DNA of 64,000 nucleotides from JBBTXG01 sp038062375. GTDB taxonomy: Bacteria > Patescibacteriota > Minisyncoccia > Minisyncoccales > UBA10102. A model generated the notes under the pieces. It saw nothing but the letters and a program-made list of their open reading frames with translations, searched no databases and was not told the origin of the DNA. The stretch lies in NCBI GenBank assembly GCA_038062375.1, contig JBBTXG010000005.1:1-64000 (forward strand), written 5' to 3'. Numbering within the stretch: the stretch's first letter is position 1; each line of letters opens with the position of its first letter. Below, piece after piece: positions 23,021 to 30,785 of the stretch. The translations under genes and the position numbers were made by a program.

Positions 23021-24421
23021 TTAGAATTCTCCTACGGCCTCTTCTTGATATTCCATACCTTTTGCGACATCACTGAAACTCACCGTGTTTGGATTAAAGT
23101 AAAGCTTTACTGATCCGATGGGGCCGTTTCGATGTTTGCCTATAATAATCTCTGCCATACTGCCGGCATGAGGATCTTGCTGTTCCTGTTTTCGGTATTT
23201 ATCTTCGCGATAAATGAAGAGCACCACATCGGCATCTTGCTCGAGACTTCCGCTCTCGCGAAGGTCAGATAATCGAGGACGGGGGGGGTATCGCTGCTCT
23301 ACTGCTCGAGAAAGTTGTGAGATCGCAAGCACTGGCACTTGGAGTTCGCGCGCAAGACCTTTGAGTTCTTTTGAAATTTCCGTTACTTGCTGCACCACAC
23401 TCACCATGGTATTTCGCGGCTGGATTAACTGGAGATAGTCAACGATAATAAGGCCCAATCCGCTGGTCGCTTGAAGCCTTCGTGCCATAGCGCGCATGCG
23501 CAGGACTGTTGCAGAGGAGGTGTCATCGATAAAAAGCGGAGCTTCCGATAAAACTCCAAGTGCTTCCTGAATTCGCGCATAATCATTGTCTTGACCTTGA
23601 GAAGAAAGCCGTCCGGTTCGCAGTCTCCATGAATCTACATTCCCTTGGGACGCGATAAGCCGGTCAATAAGTTGATCCTGCGACATTTCAAGGCTAAATA
23701 TACCGACGGGAATTTTCTCATTTACCGCGACGCGTCGGGCAATATCCAGTGCAAGCGCTGATTTGCCCAGGCTTGGCCTTGCAGCCAAAATGATAAGGTC
23801 GGATTTCTGGAATCCCGAAAGATGATTATCAAGATCAGCAAAGCCAGTGGGGACTCCTCTCGTTGCTTTTTCGTGTCGGGAGAGCCGATCGATTCTCTCG
23901 AATGCCTCCTCAAGCCCCTCCTTTACATGGAGAAAATTGCGCGAGAGCGATTTTTGCGCGATCGAGAAAATTCGCGCCTCTGCTTGATCTACCAATACCT
24001 CGGGATCTTCCGTTTGGTTGTATCCCATCTGGCCGATCTCAAAGGAAGCAAAAATGAGATCGCGGAGGATTCGTTTGTTTTGAACAATTTTCGCATAGTT
24101 CAACACATGAGCTGCCGTGGGCACGATATTGATAAGCTCTGTAAGGTAACCATTACCCCCCACCTCTTGGAGTTTTTCTTTTTCTTTTAAGCGACTCGAG
24201 ACCGAAAGCAAATCAATAGGCTCTCCCTTTTCGAAGAGTTCGCGCATTGTTTCGAAGATAACCTGATGTTTATCTTTGTAGAAATCCCTTGGTTCCAGAA
24301 AATCGCCTACTTTTACAATTGCTTCTTTATCCAACATCAAACTTCCCAACAAAGACATTTCTGCTTCGATATTTTGAGGAGGAAGTTTCTCGGTAAGATT
24401 TTGATGAGTATTCTCTGCCAT
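23021..24421 (-). CDS. dnaB: Replicative DNA helicase
   Basis: 466 residues from ATG 24421 (AENTHQNLTEKLPPQNIEAE). The frame runs upstream to 24628 but that part overlaps a hairpin and cysS. It has a DnaB N-terminal domain (residues 20-120) and a RecA-like helicase domain: Walker A ARPSLGKSALALD, Walker B LGLIIVDYLQLI, and SQLSRAVEQR and SDLRESGSLEQDAD. It unwinds DNA at the fork. Confidence 0.95.
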   Translation of the reverse strand: MAENTHQNLTEKLPPQNIEAEMSLLGSLMLDKEAIVKVGDFLEPRDFYKDKHQVIFETMRELFEKGEPIDLLSVSSRLKEKEKLQEVGGNGYLTELINIVPTAAHVLNYAKIVQNKRILRDLIFASFEIGQMGYNQTEDPEVLVDQAEARIFSIAQKSLSRNFLHVKEGLEEAFERIDRLSRHEKATRGVPTGFADLDNHLSGFQKSDLIILAARPSLGKSALALDIARRVAVNEKIPVGIFSLEMSQDQLIDRLIASQGNVDSWRLRTGRLSSQGQDNDYARIQEALGVLSEAPLFIDDTSSATVLRMRAMARRLQATSGLGLIIVDYLQLIQPRNTMVSVVQQVTEISKELKGLARELQVPVLAISQLSRAVEQRYPPRPRLSDLRESGSLEQDADVVLFIYREDKYRKQEQQDPHAGSMAEIIIGKHRNGPIGSVKLYFNPNTVSFSDVAKGMEYQEEAVGEF

Positions 24422-24461
24422 CAATTCGATCTTAACAAATTTAAGAAAGAGAGCAAGAACG

Positions 24462-24492
24462 AAAAGCGTCTTCTCCCGAAGAAGACGCTTTT
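24462..24492 (-). terminator. Hairpin between cysS and dnaB
   Basis: AAAAGCGTCTTCT pairs with AGAAGACGCTTTT. On the minus strand it follows the cysS stop and precedes dnaB, so it would separate the two transcripts. The T run is stronger on the plus strand. Confidence 0.65.
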
Positions 24493-24507
24493 TTATTGGA
24501 GGAGAAG

Positions 24508-25950
24508 CTAATGCTTTTTTTGCTTTTTTATTTCTGGTCCGTGTTCGGTATCTTCTACCAGCCAGCCAGCTTCTTTTATCTGCTCTCGTAGCTCGTCTGC
24601 GTTTTGCCATTGTTTTTCCTGACGACACATTTCTCTTTGCTTTACTAACTCCAAAACTATTTCAGGGGTTTTTCCTTTTTTCGGTCTGCCCCGGAAGATA
24701 AAACCAAAGAATATATCGATGTCTTTGAGAAATTCAAGAATCTGTTTTGTTTGATCCTTCGATAGATTGTCTTGATCAAGAAGCGTATTAGCTTTGGTGA
24801 TCGTCTCAAAGATTGCCGCAAGAGCGCGGGGAGTGTTGAAATCATCTTCCATGGCTTTCTTGAAACGTGAAGCATCAAGCTTGAAATCTGTTTTTTTCGT
24901 TTGTGCTTGATGTTTCATGGTGCGTGTTTCACGGAGTCTGTCTACAAACTCATCGATGCGTTCTAACTCGTTTTGCGCCTGCTGCAGGAGTTCCTCGGAG
25001 TAATCAATAGGGGAGCGGTAATGGGTTTTAAGGATAAAGAATCGCAGAAGTCGAGCCGAGTGTCGGCTTAGAAAATCTCTGATCGTAATGAAATTTCCAA
25101 GCGATTTTGACATTTTTTCACCCTTCACGGTTAAAAACCCGGTGTGCATCCAATACCGTACGAATGGTTCCTTTCCAGAGATTGATTCCATTTGAGTGAT
25201 TTCAGCTTCGTGGTGGGGGAATATTAAATCTTGCGCGCCACCATGAATATCATACTGTGGACCGAAAAACTTTTCGGTAATAGCGGTATCTTCGATGTGC
25301 CATCCTGGTCGCCCAGCTTTTGGGCGACCAGTCCTGAGCGACGAGCGAAGCGAGGAGTCGAAGGACCAACTTGGTTCACCTTCTTTCGAGTATTTCCACA
25401 AAGCAAAATCACCTTTATTTCGCTTATTCACTGATTCGTCAATGCGCGACACGGCATCCTGCGTTTGCTCTGTGGTCCGTCGGGAAAGCTTACCGTAATC
25501 TTCGAACTTAGAAATATCAAAATAGATTCCGTCGCCTTCAATTTCATAGGCAAATCTTTTCTTGAGCATGCGGTCCACTTGGCTTATGATTTCTGGAACG
25601 TGGTCGGTGGCTCTGGCATAGATATTAACCGCGTCCACTCCCAAAGCTTCCATGTCCACCATATATTCTTTTTCCAAGCGCCGTGCCAAGTCTTTGGGAT
25701 TTTCTTTGTGTTCTTGCGCTCGAGCAATGATTTTATCATCAACATCGGTAACGTTTTGCAAGTACGTCACCTCGTATCCCGCATGCCGAAGGTATTTCAC
25801 GATCATGTCAAACGCAACATACGTCCTCGCGTGTCCCACATGAGAAAAATCATAAGGCGTGATACCACACACAAAAATACTAATCCTTTGGGATCGGCGT
25901 GCATGAAAAATTTCTATTTTCCCGGATAATGTATTGAAAATCTTAAGCAT
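24508..25950 (-). CDS. cysS: Cysteinyl-tRNA synthetase with in-frame repeat insertion
   Basis: 480 residues. Class I motifs are present: GHAR as HIGH and KMSKS. Of the zinc ligands, FVCG, PHHE and the following Glu are kept, but the position that is normally Cys in WHIECSA reads WHIEDTA. Between EPSW and GRPGWHIE there are 17 residues (SFDSSLRSSLRTGRPKA) where about 6 are usual. That segment is encoded by the palindrome at 25306-25366. It charges tRNA-Cys. Confidence 0.93.
   Translation of the reverse strand: MLKIFNTLSGKIEIFHARRSQRISIFVCGITPYDFSHVGHARTYVAFDMIVKYLRHAGYEVTYLQNVTDVDDKIIARAQEHKENPKDLARRLEKEYMVDMEALGVDAVNIYARATDHVPEIISQVDRMLKKRFAYEIEGDGIYFDISKFEDYGKLSRRTTEQTQDAVSRIDESVNKRNKGDFALWKYSKEGEPSWSFDSSLRSSLRTGRPKAGRPGWHIEDTAITEKFFGPQYDIHGGAQDLIFPHHEAEITQMESISGKEPFVRYWMHTGFLTVKGEKMSKSLGNFITIRDFLSRHSARLLRFFILKTHYRSPIDYSEELLQQAQNELERIDEFVDRLRETRTMKHQAQTKKTDFKLDASRFKKAMEDDFNTPRALAAIFETITKANTLLDQDNLSKDQTKQILEFLKDIDIFFGFIFRGRPKKGKTPEIVLELVKQREMCRQEKQWQNADELREQIKEAGWLVEDTEHGPEIKKQKKH
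25306..25366. repeat. Palindromic repeat inside cysS
   Basis: TGGTCGCCCA (25306-25315) pairs with TGGGCGACCA (25321-25330). It is followed by a second nested inverted repeat, GTCCT...AGGAC (25331-25366), with CGAC/GTCG inside. It codes for the extra residues of CysS in frame. Related GC-rich stretches lie at 28165-28185 and 35200-35241. Confidence 0.8.
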
Positions 25951-26207
25951 AGTAATAGTATACGGAGACTAGAAAAATTTACAATCAAGGGCGTTAGGAG
26001 TTACGAACAGGGGGGTTGACAGAAATTAAGTAATCTGGAACTCTTGGATGGAGATTGTGAGATCCTCCTCGGACTTTTGAGAGGTTCCCTCTTTTTCAAT
26101 ATTGACATCCTATGCTATCATTCGCATATGCAGAAAGATATTTTGAAGGGTTTCGTGGTGTATAAACTAATTGTGTTCAAGCCGAGCTAAGCTCGGTTCA
26201 AGAAATA
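25951..26207 (+). promoter_or_regulatory. cysS-dnaX divergent intergenic region
   Basis: TTGACA at 26102-26107, with a weak -10 (TATGCA) 19 nt further on, could serve dnaX. A hairpin CCGAGC-TAA-GCTCGG (26182-26196) ends 11 nt before the dnaX ATG and may affect translation. Nothing else was found here. Confidence 0.4.
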
Positions 26208-27314
26208 ATGGCAAACATTGTTTTATATCGGAAATACCGCCCCAAAAGTTTTAACGAAGTGGTCGGGCAAAACCACATTGTCCAAACCTTAAAAAATGCC
26301 GTTGCCATGGATTTAATTTCACATGCCTATCTGTTTTCTGGATCGAGAGGAACCGGAAAGACCAGTTTGGCGCGTTTGCTTGCAAAAGCAGTCAACTGTA
26401 CAAATCCGAAAGACGGCGAACCCTGCAATGGGTGCGATTCGTGCGAAGAGATAAACCAGGGACGAGCCATAGACTTAATTGAAATAGACGCGGCGTCCAA
26501 CAGAGGAATCGACGAAATCCGCGACCTCAAAGAGGGGATTAAGTTTTCTCCTACAAAGCTCAAATATAAAGTGTTTGTGATCGACGAAGCGCATCAGCTC
26601 ACCAAAGAAGCTGCGAATGCGCTTTTGAAAACATTAGAAGAGCCTCCTTCTCATGCGGTCTTTATTCTTGCTACCACCGAAGCATATAAAATGATTCCGA
26701 CCATCGCTTCGAGGTGCCAACGATTTGATTTTCGAAAACTTACCGTCCCCGAGATTACCGAAAAACTTACGACCATAGCAAAATTGGAAAAGGTGAACAT
26801 CGAGAAATCTGCGCTTGAGCTCCTCGCTTTAAGTTCTGGAGGAGCTCTTCGAGACGCTGAAAGCCTGCTCGACAAAGTTTTGACTTTTTATTCAAATTCT
26901 GATACAAATAAAAAGATAGATGCCAAAGCGGTAAAAGAACTTCTTGGGATTGTCGATCTTGCTCTCATGGGAGAATTTACTCAACTTCTCCTCGAAAAAA
27001 AGGCAGGCGACGCAATCGATTTTCTGAATACGAATCTTGAAGGAGGAATGGATCCCCAGGAATTTGCCAAAAATTCTGTTCGATACCTTCGCCACATTCT
27101 TCTCATACGGATAAGTCCTCAACTGGAAAGCATATTTGCTGGAGAATTTACGAAAGAACAACTTGAATTGCTCAAGAAGCAAGCGCTTGTATTTGATGCA
27201 AAACTCTTGTCCCAGATCGTCGAGCATTTCATGGAAGCTGAAAACAAAATGAAATACTCCAGCATCATCCAGCTCCCCTTGGAGCTCGCGATTATTGAAA
27301 CGTGCATGGCTTGA
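26208..27314 (+). CDS. dnaX: DNA polymerase III subunit gamma (short DnaX)
   Basis: 368 residues. Walker A GSRGTGKTSLARLL, the four-cysteine zinc module (CTNPKDGEPCNGCDSC), Walker B FVIDEAHQLT, and the SRC sensor motif (IASRCQRF) are all present. It is the clamp-loader ATPase. It ends after domain III, so it is a gamma-like form; the tau extension that binds DnaB and polymerase is absent. Confidence 0.93.
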   Translation: MANIVLYRKYRPKSFNEVVGQNHIVQTLKNAVAMDLISHAYLFSGSRGTGKTSLARLLAKAVNCTNPKDGEPCNGCDSCEEINQGRAIDLIEIDAASNRGIDEIRDLKEGIKFSPTKLKYKVFVIDEAHQLTKEAANALLKTLEEPPSHAVFILATTEAYKMIPTIASRCQRFDFRKLTVPEITEKLTTIAKLEKVNIEKSALELLALSSGGALRDAESLLDKVLTFYSNSDTNKKIDAKAVKELLGIVDLALMGEFTQLLLEKKAGDAIDFLNTNLEGGMDPQEFAKNSVRYLRHILLIRISPQLESIFAGEFTKEQLELLKKQALVFDAKLLSQIVEHFMEAENKMKYSSIIQLPLELAIIETCMA

Positions 27315-27347
27315 CTCGGTAATGAGAATGCTTTACACTATTGATAT

Positions 27348-27599
27348 ATGGCAAGGCAAACAAAAATTATAAATATGTCACTTCCCCTAGGCCTTTACCG
27401 AGCGGTAGAAACACTCGCAAAGCAGCGAAAAACCGCAAAAAGTGAGGTACTCCGCGACTCTCTTGAACAGTACATCGTTTCAGAACAAAATTGGCAAGAG
27501 ATTTACCGAGCAGGAGAAAAGAATGCCCGAAAGCTTGGCATTAAAAACGAAAGGGATGTAGAACGGCTTGTAGAAGAATACAGGCACACGCAACGCTAA
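27348..27599 (+). CDS. Ribbon-helix-helix antitoxin
   Basis: 83 residues. The N-terminal strand KIINMSLPLGLYRAVETLAK and helices (TAKSEVLRDSLEQYI) form a CopG-like ribbon-helix-helix DNA-binding fold. The acidic/basic C-terminal half would wrap the toxin. Its stop overlaps the toxin start (TAATG). Confidence 0.85.
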   Translation: MARQTKIINMSLPLGLYRAVETLAKQRKTAKSEVLRDSLEQYIVSEQNWQEIYRAGEKNARKLGIKNERDVERLVEEYRHTQR

Positions 27600-28018
27600 T
27601 GCTTCGTGTTGTTCTCGATACGAATGTGTACATTTCTGCCATCTTAACCTCGGGAAAACCAAGAGACGTGTTAGAGCTTGGAAGAAAGAGAAAAATCCGC
27701 CTCCTAATTTCTGGGGCTATTCTACAGGAAATAGAGAGGGTGTTAAGGCTAAAGATTGAAAAACCCGCGCAAGAAATTGCTCGCATTCTTATTTCTCTTC
27801 AAATGGTATCAGAATTTGTTTCTCCTCAAAAGACAATATCCAAAATCAAAAGTGATCCGCCCGACAACCGTATTCTTGAGTGCGCCCACGAAGGCAAAGC
27901 CGACTATATTGTTTCGGGAGACACAAAACATTTGTTGCCATTGAAGAAATATAAAAACATCGGTATTGTTTCACCAGCAGAATTTTTAAAAATTAGGGAA
28001 ACGTTGATAAACAAATAA
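27599..28018 (+). CDS. PIN-domain toxin (putative ribonuclease)
   Basis: 139 residues. It has the PIN acidic residues: VVLDTNVYISAIL (Asp7), the Glu in LQEIERVL, Asp in PPDNRILECA and Asp in YIVSGDTKHLL. This subfamily is annotated as putative toxin-antitoxin toxin, PIN family. It would cut RNA with Mg2+. It is translationally coupled to the RHH antitoxin. Confidence 0.88.
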   Translation: MLRVVLDTNVYISAILTSGKPRDVLELGRKRKIRLLISGAILQEIERVLRLKIEKPAQEIARILISLQMVSEFVSPQKTISKIKSDPPDNRILECAHEGKADYIVSGDTKHLLPLKKYKNIGIVSPAEFLKIRETLINK

Positions 28019-28032
28019 ACTTATCACTCATT

Positions 28033-28101
28033 GCGGGATCGTCTAATGGTAGGACAGAGGCCTTTGAAGCCTTTTATCGGGGTCCGAATCCCTGTCCCGC
28101 A
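28033..28101 (+). tRNA. tRNA-Gln (anticodon UUG)
   Basis: Acceptor GCGGGAT pairs with GTCCCGC (one G-U). The anticodon stem GAGGC/GCCTT encloses loop CTTTGAA, giving anticodon TTG. The T arm is CGGGG-TCCGAAT-CCCTG and the discriminator is A. CCA is not encoded. No GlnRS is in the window; charging may go through GltX and an amidotransferase, which is inference. Confidence 0.93.
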
Positions 28102-28202
28102 GCCCTTCTTCGCACCTTGTGCTCATCAGGGCCTTCGGCCCGGATATAAATAAAAAGAAGGAGGCACTGAGGAGCGAAGCGACGAAGTGATATAATAAAA
28201 AT

Positions 28203-28469
28203 ATGTCATACGTCACTTATATCCTTGAATGTGCCGATAGTTCTTTCTATGTCGGTTGCACTAATAATCTTAAGAAACGCCTAAAACAGCACAATGACTC
28301 CAAATGGGGTGCGCATTATACTAAAATTCACAGGCCGGTAACCTTAAAATACTCAGAAGAATTTAAGACATTAGTTGAAGCTAGGAGACGCGAGGCCGAA
28401 ATCAAAGGCTGGCGCCGCGAAAAGAAATTGAATCTCATTCAAAAAATCTCTATGAAGCATACCTTATGA
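28203..28469 (+). CDS. Small GIY-YIG nuclease family protein
   Basis: 88 residues. The motif is present as VTYILECADSSFYVGCTNN (TYI...YVG), followed by LKKRLKQHN and the Glu-containing helix EARRREAEIKGW. This is the whole single-domain UvrC-like form common in CPR genomes. The upstream DNA (28120-28195) has a GGGCCTTCGGCCC hairpin and a TATAAT-like box. Confidence 0.85.
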   Translation: MSYVTYILECADSSFYVGCTNNLKKRLKQHNDSKWGAHYTKIHRPVTLKYSEEFKTLVEARRREAEIKGWRREKKLNLIQKISMKHTL

Positions 28470-28561
28470 AGGACGATGCGACTGGCCGAGAGAAGTTTCT
28501 CAAGAGCGGCTCGGGTTGAACATATCTTAAGAAACAATTACGGAATTACCTAAAACTTTGA
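28451..28561 (+). pseudogene. C-terminal remnant of a second GIY-YIG gene
   Basis: In the frame next to the end of the 28203 gene, 28451 reads YEAYLMKDDATGREKFLKSG, then SG-stop-TYLKKQLRNYLKL-stop. This is the usual C-terminal half of another GIY-YIG subfamily, with an internal TGA at 28517 where a sense codon is expected. The N-terminal half is gone, so it is a decayed duplicate. Confidence 0.6.
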
Positions 28562-28641
28562 CATCGTCCACGCCCCGTAGCCAGCTTGCGATAGGTTCAG
28601 AATCCGAGGTGCTTGGCAAGCGTTTGTATAAATTGAGGGAA

Positions 28642-29568
28642 ATGAATAATTTAATTAAAGATATTACTAATAATAATATTCCTGTTTCTCAGTTACTCAG
28701 GAAGGCAAAGGTGTTAGCAATAGGATTGGATCAACCAAACTTTTCGGAATGGGTTATGCGAGAGTTAAATGGATATGGCGACAAAGATAAGTATCCAGAC
28801 TACCGAAAAGTTTCAGGAGAGGTTAAGTTTTGGAACCCATCGCTTGGATGGTGTCCAATAGTGTTTAGTCACTCTAAGGTAGAAAAACAAATTGCTACTA
28901 GGGGCGCCAAACAATCAGTGGCCGAAATCGAAGAGCTTTTGAGTGATAAGTCAAGTAGTTATGAAATGCCGTATCCTGCTAGCGTTGCGCAAAGTTTAAT
29001 GGAAGATGCTCCTATTCGAACGAAAGTGTCTTTATTTATTGGTAGGGTTGCGCTTAAGGGCATTTTAGATGCAGTGCGGAATTCGCTGCTTGATTGGATG
29101 TTCAAATTTAAAAATGAAGGCATGGATTCAGATCAAGGAAGCTTTATCGATCTTGAAGCTAGCCAGATTTTAAAAATAATCAGTCTTTTAGAATATAAAC
29201 TTCGAAAGACTATTAGATCCATACCAGCCGAAGAAAAGGAAATCCAGGACGCATTTGAAAATCTTTTAATAGGGGCAGATATTTCTTACTCGAGAGAAAC
29301 CGATAGTATTGAGTATTCATCAAAAACTTATACCCCGGATTTTTCGGTAGAAAAAGAGGACTTGGCTATAGAAGTTAAGTTGTGTAACAAAAAAGAGCGG
29401 GAAAAACAAATAATTCCAGAAATTAACGATGATATATTGGCATATAGAATCAAATACAAGAACGCGATTTTTGTTGTTTACGATACGGGGTTTATCAGAG
29501 ACATTGAGCGATTTTCTAAAAACTTTGAAGACCAAGATGGTATTGTTGTTAAAGTTATAAAACATTAG
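28642..29568 (+). CDS. AbiTii-like protein with C-terminal PD-(D/E)XK nuclease-like domain
   Basis: 308 residues from ATG 28642, behind GAGGGA; a TTG start at 28558 would add a region with no coding sense. The N-terminal half resembles the AbiTii domain (NNIPVSQLLRKAKVLAIGL, FSEWVMRELNGY, YPDYRKVSGE). The C-terminal 90 residues have a restriction-like pattern: TPDF then LAIEVKLCNKKERE, that is D-x(n)-E-x-K. Abortive-infection proteins kill or arrest phage-infected cells. The function is by family analogy only. Confidence 0.7.
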   Translation: MNNLIKDITNNNIPVSQLLRKAKVLAIGLDQPNFSEWVMRELNGYGDKDKYPDYRKVSGEVKFWNPSLGWCPIVFSHSKVEKQIATRGAKQSVAEIEELLSDKSSSYEMPYPASVAQSLMEDAPIRTKVSLFIGRVALKGILDAVRNSLLDWMFKFKNEGMDSDQGSFIDLEASQILKIISLLEYKLRKTIRSIPAEEKEIQDAFENLLIGADISYSRETDSIEYSSKTYTPDFSVEKEDLAIEVKLCNKKEREKQIIPEINDDILAYRIKYKNAIFVVYDTGFIRDIERFSKNFEDQDGIVVKVIKH

Positions 29569-29696
29569 TCGTTTGCCTGAAACAGATCAGTAAATCGCGT
29601 CCGCGGTGCGTCGGGAAGTTAAAATAAAAATGTCCCGGGAACCCTTGTGGGGTATCACCGAGAAATCTCCGAGACCGAGTTTGGCAGCAATCACAA

Positions 29697-30425
29697 ATGA
29701 AGGACTTGTACAAAACAATCGTTGCAGAACTAACAAAGCATACCGACAGAGAAGGAATTGAGATTGCGAAGCGTTACCACAAATACGACGGTTACGAATC
29801 CTACGGCTTGGTGATGTCGCTGTTTCGCAATTTACTCAAGCAATACAAAAAAGATATTCAAGCGCTCAACTGCAAGGACGCCCTTACTTTAGCTCAAAAA
29901 TTTTACTCTTCCCATATCGAAGAACAGATGCTTGCGGGAAATTACGTCTTGCAGCTCAATAGAGATTGCCTTACTCCTGCCCAGTTCGGTTATGTAGACA
30001 AAGCGCTGGACAATTTTCGCAGTTGGTCTCAAGTTGACGACATTTGCGTCGAAGGAGGAAAAGTGATTCACCCGCTGCTTATGAAATATCCAAAAGAAAC
30101 TCTCGCGCTTTTGCGAAAATGGAACAAGTCAAGACATATGTGGAAGCGCAGAGCAAGTGTTGTGCCGTTTACTCGGAAAGTGGGGGAGAGCGGAAAGTTC
30201 ACCAAAGAAGGCTTGGAATTATGCGACAATCTCGCTTGGGATAAAGAGGATTTGGTTCAAAAAGCAGTGGGCTGGGCATTAAAAGACTTGATGCGGGGCG
30301 ACAAGCAAAAAGTTCTGAACTATGTAAAGCAAATTCGGAGAGCAGGAGTTCCTGCAACCATTACGCTTTACGCCATCCGCGAGCTAAAAGGCAAAGAACG
30401 ACAGGCAGTATTGGATATAAGATAG
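29697..30425 (+). CDS. AlkD-like DNA alkylation repair protein
   Basis: 242 residues made of HEAT-like helical repeats. Family marks include YHKYDGYESYGL, EEQMLAGNYVLQ, NFRSWSQVDDIC and the stretch SRHMWKRRASVVPF, then AVGWALKDL near the end. AlkD removes alkylated bases. It follows the Abi gene after 128 bp with no shared frame. Confidence 0.8.
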   Translation: MKDLYKTIVAELTKHTDREGIEIAKRYHKYDGYESYGLVMSLFRNLLKQYKKDIQALNCKDALTLAQKFYSSHIEEQMLAGNYVLQLNRDCLTPAQFGYVDKALDNFRSWSQVDDICVEGGKVIHPLLMKYPKETLALLRKWNKSRHMWKRRASVVPFTRKVGESGKFTKEGLELCDNLAWDKEDLVQKAVGWALKDLMRGDKQKVLNYVKQIRRAGVPATITLYAIRELKGKERQAVLDIR

Positions 30426-30442
30426 TAAAAATGGGAAGCAAC

Positions 30443-30486
30443 CGGCCAATTTCCACCCCTCCAAAGGCGGGCAGGCATTCTGGCCG
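30443..30486. repeat. Dispersed palindromic element after the alkD-like gene
   Basis: CGGCCA (30443-30448) pairs with TGGCCG (30481-30486) around CCCCTCCAAAGGCGGGCAGG. The inner TGCCTGCCCGCC (reverse strand) is shared with 35321-35335. It may also act as a terminator. Confidence 0.5.
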
Positions 30487-30527
30487 ATTTACTTGATTTG
30501 TGAATAAATGCGTAGTATGCTTAATGT

Positions 30528-30761
30528 ATGAGGAACAGCAAACACAACGACCTGGAGATAAATCGGGTGCTGACTCCTCTCACGAGTTTTATGGAATCTT
30601 ACAATAAGAGCGCTCCGGGAAGTTTTTCGCGCGCTTCCGTAGACAGTCTGAAACAATTTCAAGAAACCTATCCCGCGCTTTTCAAAAACGGCGAATGGTC
30701 TATCGATAAACATCGAAAGAGATTCATGGATTGGTTTTCTTCTCATCAAGACGAAGCATAA
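30528..30761 (+). CDS. Small hypothetical protein
   Basis: 77 residues, soluble and helical, with no signal peptide (NDLEINRVLTPLTSFMESYN, FMDWFSSHQDEA). No family was recognised. It lies 25 nt before the flavoprotein gene and may be co-transcribed with it. Confidence 0.55.
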   Translation: MRNSKHNDLEINRVLTPLTSFMESYNKSAPGSFSRASVDSLKQFQETYPALFKNGEWSIDKHRKRFMDWFSSHQDEA

Positions 30762-30785
30762 TCGCTCCGCTGCCGTTCTTCTTGT

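Noticed and set aside
24422..24628. Longer DnaB beginning at 24628
   Set aside because: The extra 69 residues are highly basic, overlap the hairpin at 24462 and the cysS end, and do not belong to DnaB. ATG 24421 matches the family start.
28517..28519. TGA read as an amino acid (recoded genetic code, known in some CPR groups)
   Set aside because: Several intact genes here end in TGA (for example aspS and the exchanger at 19657), so TGA is a stop. The GIY-YIG piece is a pseudogene.
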